This document shows, piece after piece, positions 53,690 to 63,055 of a stretch of 64,000 nucleotides of DNA (within the stretch, counting starts at the first letter, position 1; the number at the start of each line of letters is the position of its first letter). Below the pieces are notes generated by a model, which ran no database searches, was not told where the DNA came from, and worked only from the letters and a program-made list of their open reading frames with translations. A program made the translations under genes and the position numbers. Origin of the DNA: Anaerolineaceae bacterium (GTDB lineage: Bacteria; Chloroflexota; Anaerolineae; Aggregatilineales; Phototrophicaceae); the NCBI GenBank assembly GCA_016124855.1, contig WGMX01000009.1, forward strand, positions 1 to 64,000. Reading direction: 5' to 3'.

Positions 53690-54367
53690 ATGATTGAATT
53701 TATCATCTCTAAAGGGCCAATAATCGGCTATTTGCTGATTTTCGGCATCATCTTTGCCGAATCAGGGTTATTGATTGGTTTCTTTTTGCCGGGTGATAGC
53801 CTTTTGTTTACCGCTGGATTTTTAGCTTCCGAGGCGGGTAAGGAGCTGCTAATCAAACTCAACTTACCTGCTAATGAGCCGTTTTTCTCGCTTCCGGTGT
53901 TGGTCATCGGATGTTTTGCTGCCGCAGTCATTGGTGACAGCGTGGGCTATACGTTTGGTCGGCGTGTTGGTCGCCGGTTGTTCCAGCGAGAAAATTCACG
54001 TCTGTTCGATAAGAAAAACCTGATTAAGGCGCAGGAATTTTATGAGAAGCATGGTGGCAAGGCCATCGTGTTGGCACGCTTTGTTCCTATCGTCCGTACC
54101 TTTGCGCCGATTGTCGCGGGTATCGGCGAGATGGAATATAAGCGCTTCGTTACATTCAACTTGGTTGGTGGATTTTTCTGGGCTGTCGGCGTGACAGTTG
54201 CCGGTTACTTCCTTGCTGCCGTGATTGGCGCGGAAAACATCGATAAGTATTTGCTGCCTATTATTGGGCTGATTGTGCTGATTTCAGTTGCGCCACCGGC
54301 TTACCACCTGTGGAAAGAACGTCAAGCCGAGAAGAAAGAAGCCGCCGCAACGGGCGAAGCTGCCTAA
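53690..54367 (+). CDS. DedA-family membrane protein
   Basis: This 225-residue protein has the DedA hallmarks: 'FAESGLLIGFFLPGDSLLF', 'GDSVGYTFGRRVGRRLF', 'FYEKHGGKAIVLARFVPIVRTFAPIVAG' and several TM segments (about five). The family is thought to flip lipid carriers or phospholipids and to support membrane homeostasis. Exact substrate unknown. AAGGA precedes the ATG; a terminator follows. Confidence 0.93.
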   Translation: MIEFIISKGPIIGYLLIFGIIFAESGLLIGFFLPGDSLLFTAGFLASEAGKELLIKLNLPANEPFFSLPVLVIGCFAAAVIGDSVGYTFGRRVGRRLFQRENSRLFDKKNLIKAQEFYEKHGGKAIVLARFVPIVRTFAPIVAGIGEMEYKRFVTFNLVGGFFWAVGVTVAGYFLAAVIGAENIDKYLLPIIGLIVLISVAPPAYHLWKERQAEKKEAAATGEAA

Positions 54368-54424
54368 GTAAACGGTTAGAAACTTCCTATTCGGTAAGAC
54401 ATTCCTCGGGAATATGTGTACAAG

Positions 54425-54456
54425 AAGAGCCGGGATCAATCCCGGTTCTTTTATTT
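54425..54456 (+). terminator. rho-independent terminator
   Basis: AAGAGCCGGGAT (54425-54436) pairs with ATCCCGGTTCTT (54439-54450), with one G-U pair, followed by T runs. Confidence 0.85.
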
Positions 54457-54490
54457 GCAGCAGCACCTATCCCTTTAGGAGGAATATTTA

Positions 54491-55132
54491 ATGTCGGTTC
54501 CGTTACATAACCCGGAAAAGAGTTTGGGCGAAACCTTACGCCAGATGACTAGCGCCATTACTCAGGAACGTATCAGTTTACGAGAATTACTCGAACTGAT
54601 CGGTGAACAGGGTTTATTGGTGTTTTGTATGTTTCTGACGATTCCGTTTTTGCTGCCCGTTTCAATTCCGGGTGTCAGCACTGTGTTTGGCTTGGTCATC
54701 ACCTTGATCGGAATCGGCGTGGCATTGAATCGTGTGCCGTGGCTACCGGCGCGGCTCATGAACCGCACCATCGAACGTATTCATTTAATTCCGGCGTTGG
54801 AGCGTGGGGCCAACTTATTTACGCGCTTGGATAAATTGGTACGACCTCGCTTATTGGCATTGACACACGGCGCGACTGTTAACCGTTTGAACGGGTTTCT
54901 GCTGGTAGGATGTGCTTTGCTCTTGATGGCTCCGCTTGGCTTGATTCCCTTTTCCAACACACTTCCCGCAGTTGCAATCCTGTGCTTGGCGGCGGGGATG
55001 TTACAGCGGGATGGCCTATTCGTGCTGTTGGGTTATGTAGCGATGGTCGGCACGACGATCTATTTTGGATCGTTGTTCGCGGCAGCGGTGGCAGCAGGAA
55101 AGGGGTTGGGTTCGCTGTTGGCATCGTCATAA
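54491..55132 (+). CDS. ExoD-family membrane protein
   Basis: This 213-residue protein fits the exopolysaccharide-synthesis ExoD family: a short N-terminal helical region ('ISLRELLELIGEQGLLVFCMFL'), then 'FLLPVSIPGVSTVFGLVITL', 'VPWLPARLMNR' and C-terminal hydrophobic segments ('LAAGMLQRDGLFVLLGYVAMVGTTIYFG'). The family's biochemical role is unclear. It has a strong AGGAGGA site. Confidence 0.85.
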   Translation: MSVPLHNPEKSLGETLRQMTSAITQERISLRELLELIGEQGLLVFCMFLTIPFLLPVSIPGVSTVFGLVITLIGIGVALNRVPWLPARLMNRTIERIHLIPALERGANLFTRLDKLVRPRLLALTHGATVNRLNGFLLVGCALLLMAPLGLIPFSNTLPAVAILCLAAGMLQRDGLFVLLGYVAMVGTTIYFGSLFAAAVAAGKGLGSLLASS

Positions 55133-55150
55133 CTTTGTTTGACATTTCGG

Positions 55151-55186
55151 ACGCGTCCATGTAATTATTGGGCGCGTTTTATTTTG
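55151..55186 (+). terminator. rho-independent terminator
   Basis: ACGCGTCC (55151-55158) pairs with GGGCGCGT (55170-55177), followed by TTTATTTT. Confidence 0.75.
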
Positions 55187-55258
55187 GTTTAGGAGCAACC
55201 TTCCGGTCTGTCGTGCGTAATGGCACAATAGCAGCATTACACAGGATAGGAATCAGCA

Positions 55259-57964
55259 ATGACTCAAATCGCCTTTTATATTCGATATGCTTTTCGCAAC
55301 TTGTGGCGCAGCCGACGCTGGTCAACATTTGCGTTATTTTCAGTAGCCGCAGGCGTGGCAACGGTCGTTGCGCTGCGTAGTTTGGGGTTAGCCATTGCTG
55401 ATTCATTGACCAGTAATGTCCGCTCGAGTAATCATGGCGACATTTCGCTTGAAATGGGCGGCAGTGGCGGATTCAATTTCGGTGGTTCGGATAGTGAGGT
55501 TGGGTTTACCGAAGCCGATATCAGTAAAGTTCAAACGTGGGCCAAAGAGCATGGCGCAACTATATCAGCTTCGACTACAGCCAGTAATCTGCAAGTGACT
55601 GCGGTGGATTTTAGCTCTGTTGGGCGGCCCCAGTTCATCACCAGCTATTTCATTAACCCTAAGACTTATCCTGCAACGGCTGATATTCGGGCGGTTGATC
55701 CCGTAGGTGTGCCTTTGGGTGAATTGTTTCAAGGCGGAAATGAGATTGTCATCAGCGATAACATGGCACAGAACCAGAACATCAAACTGGGTGATAAGGT
55801 TCGCGTGAGTGGAACAGAAGACGAATTCATCGTACGTGGAATTGTCCCCGCGAGCGCCGAAGCCGGACTTCGTAATCTGTTCGCCGCCTTTTTTGGATTT
55901 GCTTATTTCGATGAGGCGTTGAAAGCCGATCTGTCGGTACAAAAAGGTGTGACGACCATCACAGTTGCGTTACAAGATACGTCGCCTGATGCTATCGAAA
56001 CAGCCAGAAACCAGCTCGACAATTTGTTGCAAACTGGTCATTACTATCAGACGCAAACTGTTACCGAACTTATCAAGCAAAACCAACAAATAGCCGATAT
56101 TTTAGGCAGTTTTATCGTGGTGCTGGGCTTGGGCGCGCTGTTGATCGGCGGTGTAGGCATCATGAATACCATGCTGGTTTTGATGCGCCGGCGCACGGAC
56201 GAGATTGCTGCGCTCAAGACATTTGGACTCAAAGGGCGGCAGGTGGCTGCCATGTTTATGGCAGAAGCTGTTCTGCTGGGATTTGCGGGGAGTCTCCTCG
56301 GTGGCGTCTTTGGTGTGCTGTTGAGCGGTTTGGCGAACGCCTATGGTCAGGCACTTATTCAACAACAGTTGACATGGCGTGTTTATCCGGAAGCCATCGG
56401 GTTTGGTGCGGTGGTGGGTCTGTTGATAACTGTCGTATTTGGAATCATTCCGGTATTAATCGCAGTGAAGGTGCGTCCGGCAAACATTTTACGTCCAAAC
56501 GAGAATAGTGTGCCGCGCTTAGGCTGCTTACAATCTATTGGCATGATTTTGCTGGTTGTGCTGGCGTTGGGATTGATCGCGGGGCAAATGTTGAAACCGG
56601 CCTTTAGTGTTGCCAGTGGGGTAGCTCCCAACCCTTTCACTGTTGGTATTATCGGTGTCGCTGGAACGCTGCTGATTCTAGGCATTCTGATTGGCCTATT
56701 GTGGGTAATCGTCTGGATCATTGGCAAACTTCCCGCATTCGGCAGCATCGACTTGCGTCTGGCACTGCGTAATTTGACGACCCATCGCACACGCACGGCC
56801 ACGACCTTGTTAGCTTTAGGGGCGGGGATGTTCGCTTTGAGCAGCATCGCCTTTTTCGGTGCAGGTATCCGCCAGCTTATCCAATTTACGCTCAGCGAAC
56901 AACTCGGCGGTAATGTGATGGTATTTCCAGTGCTGCCGGCCAACATTGCTAATCCGTTGATTGACAATGTGTTATCCAAACAGGACGGGGTTGTCTCACG
57001 CACCCGTTATCAAAGTGGTTTCGGTGTTATTCGAACAGTTGATGGTCAGGCGGTACAAGCGCCTGAAACTGTACAGGTGCCAAGTCAACCGGGTCGTGGT
57101 AACCGGAACACAGTGGAGTTTGGTGATTACAGCTTGCGGATTGGTTCACGCGAAACAACCAGCACGAGTATTTCAACCGGGGCATTGATCGCAGGCCGTG
57201 CTTTGACGGCTGATGATGTTGGCAAGCCGGTTGCTGTCCTTGAAAATTTGACGCGTTTGCAACCCCTGAATATTCATGTCGGTACACAGCTCGGCGTTGA
57301 CATTAATGGAAAAGTCATCGAGTTTGAGGTGATTGGGCTTACCCAAGCCGCGACCGAAAATTCCTTCAGTTTCAGTGGTATGACGGGTGGAGAAATGCAA
57401 ATCCCCAGTGGGGTTGTCGGTAGCGGCACTTCGTCCGTGCCGTTCACGGTAGTACAGGTTAATGCCGAGTCCCTAAATAAGGTGCTGCTAGCAATTAACT
57501 CTATTCCACTGGTCTATTCGATTGACATCACCTTTATTGATAATGTCATCGGTCGCTTTATTAACCAGATGAGCGCGATTCCGATTCTCGTTGGATTGCT
57601 GTCGTTAGGCGCGGCGGCGGTTATCATGGCAAACACAGTTGCCTTAGCCACACTTGAACGCAGACGACAAATTGGTATTTTGAAAGCGGTCGGCTTAAAA
57701 GGGCGTCGGGTGCTGTTGGTGATGCTGCTGGAGAACACGCTCGTCAGTTTGCTGGGAAGTCTGCTGGGTATCGGGTTAAGCGCTTTGGGAATCAATATCA
57801 TTACCGCTTTGGGAACCAATCTCTCGCAGATTATTCCGCCGGATGCCACTCCGGTAGCGATTGCGCTGTTGGTCGCAGCCGTGTTCATCGGTTGGCTGGC
57901 CACCATTTTGAGTGCCCGTACCGCTGTCAGTGAACACGTGACCAGTGTGCTGCGTTATGAATAG
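55259..57964 (+). CDS. large FtsX-type ABC transporter permease
   Basis: This 901-residue protein has two MacB/FtsX-like halves. The first runs from a TM segment (about 22-40) through a periplasmic core domain (about 45-270) to three TM segments (about 280-400, 'GGVGIMNTMLVLMRRRTDEIAALKTFGLKG'). The second has the same layout, ending with 'LATLERRRQIGILKAVGLKGRRV' and three TM segments. Such permeases act with a separate LolD/MacB-type ATPase in lipoprotein or peptide export or mechanotransmission. No ATPase gene is adjacent. A terminator follows. Confidence 0.93.
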   Translation: MTQIAFYIRYAFRNLWRSRRWSTFALFSVAAGVATVVALRSLGLAIADSLTSNVRSSNHGDISLEMGGSGGFNFGGSDSEVGFTEADISKVQTWAKEHGATISASTTASNLQVTAVDFSSVGRPQFITSYFINPKTYPATADIRAVDPVGVPLGELFQGGNEIVISDNMAQNQNIKLGDKVRVSGTEDEFIVRGIVPASAEAGLRNLFAAFFGFAYFDEALKADLSVQKGVTTITVALQDTSPDAIETARNQLDNLLQTGHYYQTQTVTELIKQNQQIADILGSFIVVLGLGALLIGGVGIMNTMLVLMRRRTDEIAALKTFGLKGRQVAAMFMAEAVLLGFAGSLLGGVFGVLLSGLANAYGQALIQQQLTWRVYPEAIGFGAVVGLLITVVFGIIPVLIAVKVRPANILRPNENSVPRLGCLQSIGMILLVVLALGLIAGQMLKPAFSVASGVAPNPFTVGIIGVAGTLLILGILIGLLWVIVWIIGKLPAFGSIDLRLALRNLTTHRTRTATTLLALGAGMFALSSIAFFGAGIRQLIQFTLSEQLGGNVMVFPVLPANIANPLIDNVLSKQDGVVSRTRYQSGFGVIRTVDGQAVQAPETVQVPSQPGRGNRNTVEFGDYSLRIGSRETTSTSISTGALIAGRALTADDVGKPVAVLENLTRLQPLNIHVGTQLGVDINGKVIEFEVIGLTQAATENSFSFSGMTGGEMQIPSGVVGSGTSSVPFTVVQVNAESLNKVLLAINSIPLVYSIDITFIDNVIGRFINQMSAIPILVGLLSLGAAAVIMANTVALATLERRRQIGILKAVGLKGRRVLLVMLLENTLVSLLGSLLGIGLSALGINIITALGTNLSQIIPPDATPVAIALLVAAVFIGWLATILSARTAVSEHVTSVLRYE

Positions 57965-57984
57965 GTCGATGACACCGTAAAATG

Positions 57985-58018
57985 AAAAGAGCCTATCAAG
58001 TAGGCTCTTTTATTTGTG
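57985..58018 (+). terminator. rho-independent terminator
   Basis: AAAAGAGCCTA (57985-57995) pairs perfectly with TAGGCTCTTTT (58001-58011), followed by ATTTGTGTG. Confidence 0.85.
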
Positions 58019-58175
58019 TGCTTGGAGAGAGTCTAACGATACTCCCATTACACACCAGTCAAATGACTCATATGATCAGGCTTACACGGGGCTAGAGTCG
58101 ATATAGCTCTGTTTTGCTATTGCCTTTGCACTTGGCATCCGCGTACTGTTGAATATCACTTACGTCAGTTAAACC

Positions 58176-59453
58176 TTACCAATAACACATCGCGTCGCGA
58201 AATAGCTGCATGAGGGTTGCTTTGTCGGCTGGACGTGGTGATAGCTTTGTAACCCGATGTTGTGGCAGCGTACCGTCCGCCAAGGCCTCAACATCCCGGT
58301 CATCATATCCAACAGCACTCAATCCGTTAGGCATTCCGGTATCCTTCATGATAGTGATGATTGCGTTAGCGAGGATATGACCTGCATCGGCTTCAGCCGC
58401 CTCTTTCACATCAACACCCATCAAACCTGCCGCATACAGATGACGTTCGGGATTCGCCTGTGCGGTGAAACGGAACACAGCCGGTGCATTCAGGATGACG
58501 GACATCCCATGCGGGATCATAGGATGATCGACGACGTAGCCTTCAGGATAGTAATCACGCACCATGCCCGCTACAGGGTAGGACATCCCATGCGGCAGAT
58601 GTACACCCGAATTGCCAAAGCCGATTCCGGCAAAGGAGGCCGCCAGAAGGAGTTGTTCACGTGCCTCAATATCATCCGCATCACGCATCGCACGCAGCAA
58701 GTATTTGGCAACGATCTCAATCGCCTTCGTTGTCCAAATGTCGCTGATTGGGTTCGCTCCTTGGTATGCCGGACGCAACCCCGGATTTTCAGGCGCAGGG
58801 CGTTGGGAATAAGGTAAGGCTGTTAAAGATTCGACTGCGTGGCACAAAATGTCCAAACCAGAACAAGCAGCAACCATTGGCGGTAGCGTGCGTGTGTTGT
58901 TCGCATCGATGATGCCCAAAGTTGGGCGCAGAGCGCGATGGGCGATGCCCGTTTTGATATGTTTCTCTACTAAATCAAAGATTGCCACTCCAGTGGTTTC
59001 ACTGCCCGTTCCTGCAGTGGTGGGAATAGCAATCAGCGGCTTAAGGCGACCGGGAACCGGCTTGCCTTTTCCAATTGGAAGGTTCACATAATCTAAGAAG
59101 TCTGCCGGATAAGTCGCATACAGGTTCGCGGCTTTAGCGGTATCCATGACTGAGCCGCCACCTACGGCAACGAATCCATCGAATTTGCCTTGGGCCGCCA
59201 ACGCAATCGCTTCTTTAAAGGATTGGTCAGTCGGTTCAACGCGTACCTGATGATACAGCTCTACGTCAACGCCTTGTACACGGGCCGATGAACATACCAA
59301 ATGGACACTTTCCGAGTCAACAAGATTCGGGTCAGTCACAACCATTACCCGTTTTACACCGAGGTTGACCAGATCAAAACCGACTTCGCGCGTCGCTCCG
59401 TGACCAATTTTGATGCTAGATGTATCCATTGTGTAGATCGTTTCTAAGGCCAT
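58176..59453 (-). CDS. hydroxyacid-oxoacid transhydrogenase-like iron-containing dehydrogenase
   Basis: This 425-residue protein is an intact iron-containing alcohol dehydrogenase resembling ADHFE1-type hydroxyacid-oxoacid transhydrogenase. It shows 'GGGSVMDTAKAANLYATYP', 'IPTTAGTGSETTGVAIF', metal ligands in 'GLDILCHAVES' and the later His residues in 'HLPHGMSYPV' and 'HPMIPHGMSVIL'. Unlike the protein at 1460, all metal ligands are present. It may oxidise 4-hydroxybutyrate or a related hydroxyacid while reducing 2-oxoglutarate. GGGGG precedes the ATG. Confidence 0.9.
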   Translation of the reverse strand: MALETIYTMDTSSIKIGHGATREVGFDLVNLGVKRVMVVTDPNLVDSESVHLVCSSARVQGVDVELYHQVRVEPTDQSFKEAIALAAQGKFDGFVAVGGGSVMDTAKAANLYATYPADFLDYVNLPIGKGKPVPGRLKPLIAIPTTAGTGSETTGVAIFDLVEKHIKTGIAHRALRPTLGIIDANNTRTLPPMVAACSGLDILCHAVESLTALPYSQRPAPENPGLRPAYQGANPISDIWTTKAIEIVAKYLLRAMRDADDIEAREQLLLAASFAGIGFGNSGVHLPHGMSYPVAGMVRDYYPEGYVVDHPMIPHGMSVILNAPAVFRFTAQANPERHLYAAGLMGVDVKEAAEADAGHILANAIITIMKDTGMPNGLSAVGYDDRDVEALADGTLPQHRVTKLSPRPADKATLMQLFRDAMCYW

Positions 59454-59607
59454 GTATACCCCCTAGTTCATCGGTAGTATTGTCAAATGCAACTGCGTCA
59501 GTAAAGTATGGATTACCTTATCCTTCGGTGATCATACCAACAGTCATCGAAGAACACGAATGGACGAGGTTGTGTTGGCATTTGAAGATAAGACGTAAAA
59601 TAGTCTG

Positions 59608-59830
59608 ATGACAGACATCAAACTAACTGATGAGCAGTGGGTAAAAACCCGAGATGTCGTGAAAACAAAACTGAATGCCTATATCGGGCAAGATGAGCAA
59701 AGTGCCGACGCTTTGTTGAAGCGGTGAAATGGATGAGCTGAAGTGGGTCACGGCTACCTGCCCAGTATGGAAATTTGCATCAGTTAGCGGATCGAATTAG
59801 AGGCGGGGGTAAGAATGGTGGAGTCGGAAA
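59608..59830 (+). pseudogene. IS5-family transposase N-terminal remnant, frameshifted
   Basis: The start reads 'MTDIKLTDEQWVKTRDVV' and 'AYIGQDEQ', the usual N-terminus of IS5-family (DUF4096-type) transposases. After a frameshift near 59700, the second frame gives 'CRRFVEAVKWMS', a stop, then 'SGS' and 'LPAQYGN', matching the family's 'RFVEAVLW...SGAxWRLLPAxYGNW' block in order. The rest of the transposase and the DDE residues are absent, and no terminal inverted repeats were found. It is a decayed insertion-sequence fragment beside a tRNA gene. Confidence 0.75.
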
Positions 59831-59880
59831 ACAAAAAACCAGTATAAATCTGGTTCTCGTTTGAATAAACTCTGATTAAG

Positions 59881-59953
59881 TGTGCCTGGAGAGATTCGAA
59901 CCCCCGGCCCTCTGCTCCGTAGGCAGATGCTCTATCCGCTGAGCTACAGGCAC
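59881..59953 (-). tRNA. tRNA-Arg (anticodon ACG)
   Basis: The 73-base minus-strand sequence folds into a standard cloverleaf: acceptor GTGCCTG with CAGGCAC, D-arm GCTC/GAGC, anticodon stem TCTGC/GCAGA around loop CTACGGA (anticodon ACG), and T-arm with TTCGAAT. The discriminator base is A and the 3' CCA is not encoded. An ACG anticodon is usually edited to ICG and reads CGN arginine codons. Confidence 0.93.
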
Positions 59954-60065
59954 ATGATGGATATACTTTAGCACCATCAATGGGCAGGGTCAAGATTCAG
60001 TTTGCGTTCTGTTCGTTAAGTTTAGGCTATAATCATCGCCCCTGATGTCTACATAGTCCATTGAA

Positions 60066-60908
60066 ATGGATGAAAAAATCGTGTCACCTTGCGTGATTAA
60101 TGTTTTAACCCCTGTTGGCTTGCAACCTGTAACTTACACGGCTGATTCATTAGCAGATGCAGTCCAGTACGAGCCGCATGACGGTGTGTATACACTGGCA
60201 AATACCTTTGACGGTGGCAAGGTCTTGAAATTAGATGCCCACCTCAACCGGTTAGAAGATTCGGCTCGAAGAGTCAACATTCCGCTGAAGATTGACCGTC
60301 CTGCGCTGCGTAAAGGCCTGCATCGGATGATTGAGCAGTCGGGCTATAAAGATGTGCGTTATCGCATTTCCGTCCCACGAGATACCTCCGACCATATTAT
60401 TTTGTCGATTGAACCTTTTAATGGACATCCTGCCGAAATTTATCGGGATGGTGTTCGCGCGATTACACTGCCGAATGTTTCACGGGAAAATCCAGTTGCT
60501 AAGACAACCGGTTGGATGCACGACCGCGATTCGGTGGCTTTGCCGTCAGGTATTTTCACTGGATTGCTCCTAGATGATGCCGGTAACATCCTCGAAGGAA
60601 CGAGCAGCAACTTTTATGCCATCCTCAATGGAGAATTGCGAACGGCAGGTGAGGGTGTGCTGCCGGGGATTGCCCAACAAATCATTTTTGAGGTCGCTCC
60701 TGCTGTTCTGCCTGTTAAGCGAGAAGCCGTCAACGTTGAAGATATTACCCAATTCAACGAAGCTTTTATCAGTGGCAGCAGTCGCGGTATTGTTCCGGTT
60801 GTCGAGATTGACGGCATCACGCTTGGTGATGGCAAACCGGGAATAACCACCCAAAAACTGCGAGAAGTTTATGCCACATGGCTGAAAGATCATCTCGAAA
60901 CGCTATAA
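60066..60908 (+). CDS. class IV aminotransferase
   Basis: This 280-residue pyridoxal-phosphate enzyme is of the branched-chain aminotransferase/4-amino-4-deoxychorismate lyase fold. Visible blocks are 'KLDAHLNRLEDSARRV', the candidate catalytic Lys in 'NPVAKTTGW', 'ILEGTSSNFYAILNGEL', 'EGVLPGIAQQII' and 'ISGSSRGIVPVVEID'. It could make branched-chain amino acids or an aminodeoxychorismate product; this is not decidable from sequence. The ATG at 60066 lacks a strong ribosome-binding site. A TATAAT box lies about 40 bases upstream. Confidence 0.9.
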   Translation: MDEKIVSPCVINVLTPVGLQPVTYTADSLADAVQYEPHDGVYTLANTFDGGKVLKLDAHLNRLEDSARRVNIPLKIDRPALRKGLHRMIEQSGYKDVRYRISVPRDTSDHIILSIEPFNGHPAEIYRDGVRAITLPNVSRENPVAKTTGWMHDRDSVALPSGIFTGLLLDDAGNILEGTSSNFYAILNGELRTAGEGVLPGIAQQIIFEVAPAVLPVKREAVNVEDITQFNEAFISGSSRGIVPVVEIDGITLGDGKPGITTQKLREVYATWLKDHLETL

Positions 60909-61006
60909 ATGAGCGCAGTCTTAATGCTTAATCTTCATCTGAAAGATTTAACATTGGCATTATATGGACTAACTCGACCTTGAGTAAGCTACATATATCC
61001 TAGTCA

Positions 61007-62764
61007 ATGAGTCTTCAGGTTAGTTTCCTCATGTATGCATTCCGGCGTTTGTTCCCCTACCTACGAAAGTATCGTGGGCATATGTTGGTCGTCATTTTCT
61101 CGGCAGCCGCCATTACCGCCGTCAACCTCATTAATCCATGGCTGGTGCGCGAACTGATCCAAAATATTCGGGTTGACGCTGGCAGCGACGCGGTTAATCG
61201 TATCATTCAACTGGCGCTGATTTTATTCGCCGTGTTTGTCATTCGCGCCGTTTGTCGCTATCTCTACTTGTATATTGCGCACGTGATGGCCTACAGCTTT
61301 GTGAGTGATTTGCGCGTGGCAGTTTATGACCATCTGCAACATCTCTCGGCGCGTTTTTTTGCTGATCGCCAAACGGGTGAGCTGCTCAAACGTGTCGTGT
61401 CCGATACCCGTGATCTTGAACCGTTAATCGCGCACTATATTCCTGATATGTGCGTGAACGTTCTGCTCTTGGTTGGTGTTGGAATCATTCTGTTCAGCCT
61501 GAATCCGACTTTAGCCTTACTCACCATGCTGCCGATGCCTATCTTGCTATTTAGCAACTTGTTCTTCGGCAAACGGATGCGTGACGCTCTAAAAGATTCG
61601 TCTCGTCGCTTGGGCATCCTTAGCGGCATTGTGCAGGATAACTTGGTGGGCATCAAGGAAATCCAACTGTTCACACAGGAGCCGCAGGAGCATCAGCGGG
61701 TCAATAACTATTCAACGGATATGACCCGTATTCACCTCTGGGGACTCAAAAATCAAGCTATCCTCTCACCCTCAATTGAATTTTTGACGGCGATGGGCTT
61801 GGTTATCATCGTGTTATTTGGCGGTCAGGCGGCGCTGAACGGTAAGCTGGCAGTTGAAGATTTGGTGGCGTTCTTCCTCTACCTGAATATTTTCTATCAG
61901 CCCATTACCTTGATGGCACAGATGAATGAAATGCTGCATGTGGCGCTGACGGGCGCTCAGCATGTGGTCGAAGTGCTGGACATCAAACCGGATGTGAGCG
62001 ATCTGCCCAATGCACGTGATGTTGGCCGCCTTAAAGGAGAAGTCGAGTTTACGAATGTCAGTTTCGACTACAACCAACATGTGGCGACACTCAAGAATAT
62101 CTCGTTTACAATCACACCCGGTCAGACGTTAGCGCTGGTTGGGCCAACCGGCGCGGGCAAAACGACCATCGCCAGTTTATTACCCCGTTTCTATGATGCC
62201 GCCAGTGGAATCATCACCATCGACGGCATTGATGTTCGCGATATGACCATTCGGTCGCTGCGCTCGAACATCAGCATGGTTTTACAAGACGTTTTCCTCT
62301 TCAACGGCTCGATACGCGACAACCTGCGTTATAGTAATCTTCAAGCCAGCGATGATGAAATTATCTCGGCGGCAAAGGCGGCTCGCGCTCATGATTTTAT
62401 TATGGCACTGCCCGAAGGTTATGAAACCCATATTGGTGAACGGGGTGTGAAACTTTCCGGCGGACAGAAGCAGCGTTTGGCGATTGCCCGTGCCGTACTG
62501 AAGAATGCACCGATTCTTATTTTGGATGAGGCCACTTCAGCCGTTGATACTGAAACCGAGGCCGAAATTCAGGAAGCACTTAACGAGTTGATGAAAGGGC
62601 GCACGTCGATTGTGATTGCTCATCGCCTTTCAACCATTAAGAATGCCAGCCAAATCTTGGTCTTGGATCAGGGGCAGGTGGTTGAGCGTGGACGGCATCA
62701 AGATTTGATCTTTGGACATGGACGCTATCAACGGTTGCACGAAGCCAATGCACGCTTGAATTAA
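61007..62764 (+). CDS. ABC exporter, fused permease and ATPase
   Basis: This 585-residue half-transporter of the MsbA/LmrA type has an N-terminal exporter domain with six TM segments (about 1-330) and a C-terminal ATPase: Walker A 'GPTGAGKTTIA', Q-loop 'MVLQDVFLF', signature 'LSGGQKQRLAI', Walker B 'ILILDEATSAVD' and H-loop 'IVIAHRLSTI'. It probably works as a homodimer exporting lipids or drugs. It starts about 100 bases after the aminotransferase gene. Confidence 0.95.
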   Translation: MSLQVSFLMYAFRRLFPYLRKYRGHMLVVIFSAAAITAVNLINPWLVRELIQNIRVDAGSDAVNRIIQLALILFAVFVIRAVCRYLYLYIAHVMAYSFVSDLRVAVYDHLQHLSARFFADRQTGELLKRVVSDTRDLEPLIAHYIPDMCVNVLLLVGVGIILFSLNPTLALLTMLPMPILLFSNLFFGKRMRDALKDSSRRLGILSGIVQDNLVGIKEIQLFTQEPQEHQRVNNYSTDMTRIHLWGLKNQAILSPSIEFLTAMGLVIIVLFGGQAALNGKLAVEDLVAFFLYLNIFYQPITLMAQMNEMLHVALTGAQHVVEVLDIKPDVSDLPNARDVGRLKGEVEFTNVSFDYNQHVATLKNISFTITPGQTLALVGPTGAGKTTIASLLPRFYDAASGIITIDGIDVRDMTIRSLRSNISMVLQDVFLFNGSIRDNLRYSNLQASDDEIISAAKAARAHDFIMALPEGYETHIGERGVKLSGGQKQRLAIARAVLKNAPILILDEATSAVDTETEAEIQEALNELMKGRTSIVIAHRLSTIKNASQILVLDQGQVVERGRHQDLIFGHGRYQRLHEANARLN

Positions 62765-62808
62765 CGACTGTGTTTTGCGTGATCTTTGTCAGTTCATTCA
62801 ATCCCAAC

Positions 62809-62837
62809 TTGATTTAACATTTATAGCGTGTTATAGT
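62809..62837 (+). promoter_or_regulatory. sigma-70-type promoter for metK
   Basis: TTGATT (62809-62814) and TATAGT (62832-62837) are separated by 17 bases. It lies about 45 bases upstream of the riboswitch core, giving a transcript that starts near 62844. Confidence 0.75.
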
Positions 62838-62883
62838 GATTCTAGTTCGACAATTTTATAGCTTGAACGTGCCTCAAAAGCAC

Positions 62884-62985
62884 ACATCAAGAGCGACGGA
62901 GGGAAACGGCCCTACGAAGTCGCGGCAACCCCCGAAGCATTGGGAAGGTGCCAAATCCGTCAGAGTAAACCTCTGGAAGATGAGC
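62884..62985 (+). promoter_or_regulatory. SAM-I (S-box) riboswitch
   Basis: The conserved S-box core can be read in order: 'ATCAAGAGC', 'GGAGGGA', 'CGGCCC', 'GAAG', 'CGGCAACC', 'GGTGCCAA' and a 3' paired region ending near 'CTCTGGAAGATGAG'. SAM-I riboswitches bind S-adenosylmethionine and, in this kind of arrangement, favour the downstream terminator at 63005 when SAM is abundant. It lies between the promoter at 62809 and metK. Confidence 0.88.
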
Positions 62986-63004
62986 AGCCCGGTTACGGTC
63001 AATC

Positions 63005-63037
63005 ACGCCTCTTCTGTTCCAGAGAGGCGTTTTTTTG
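63005..63037 (+). terminator. SAM-regulated terminator before metK
   Basis: ACGCCTCT (63005-63012) pairs with AGAGGCGT (63023-63030), followed by a T run. It is the expression platform of the riboswitch. Confidence 0.88.
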
Positions 63038-63055
63038 TTTTGGAGGAAAGGGTAT

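Noticed and set aside
59784..59993. A 69-residue minus-strand ORF
   Set aside because: It overlaps the tRNA-Arg gene completely.
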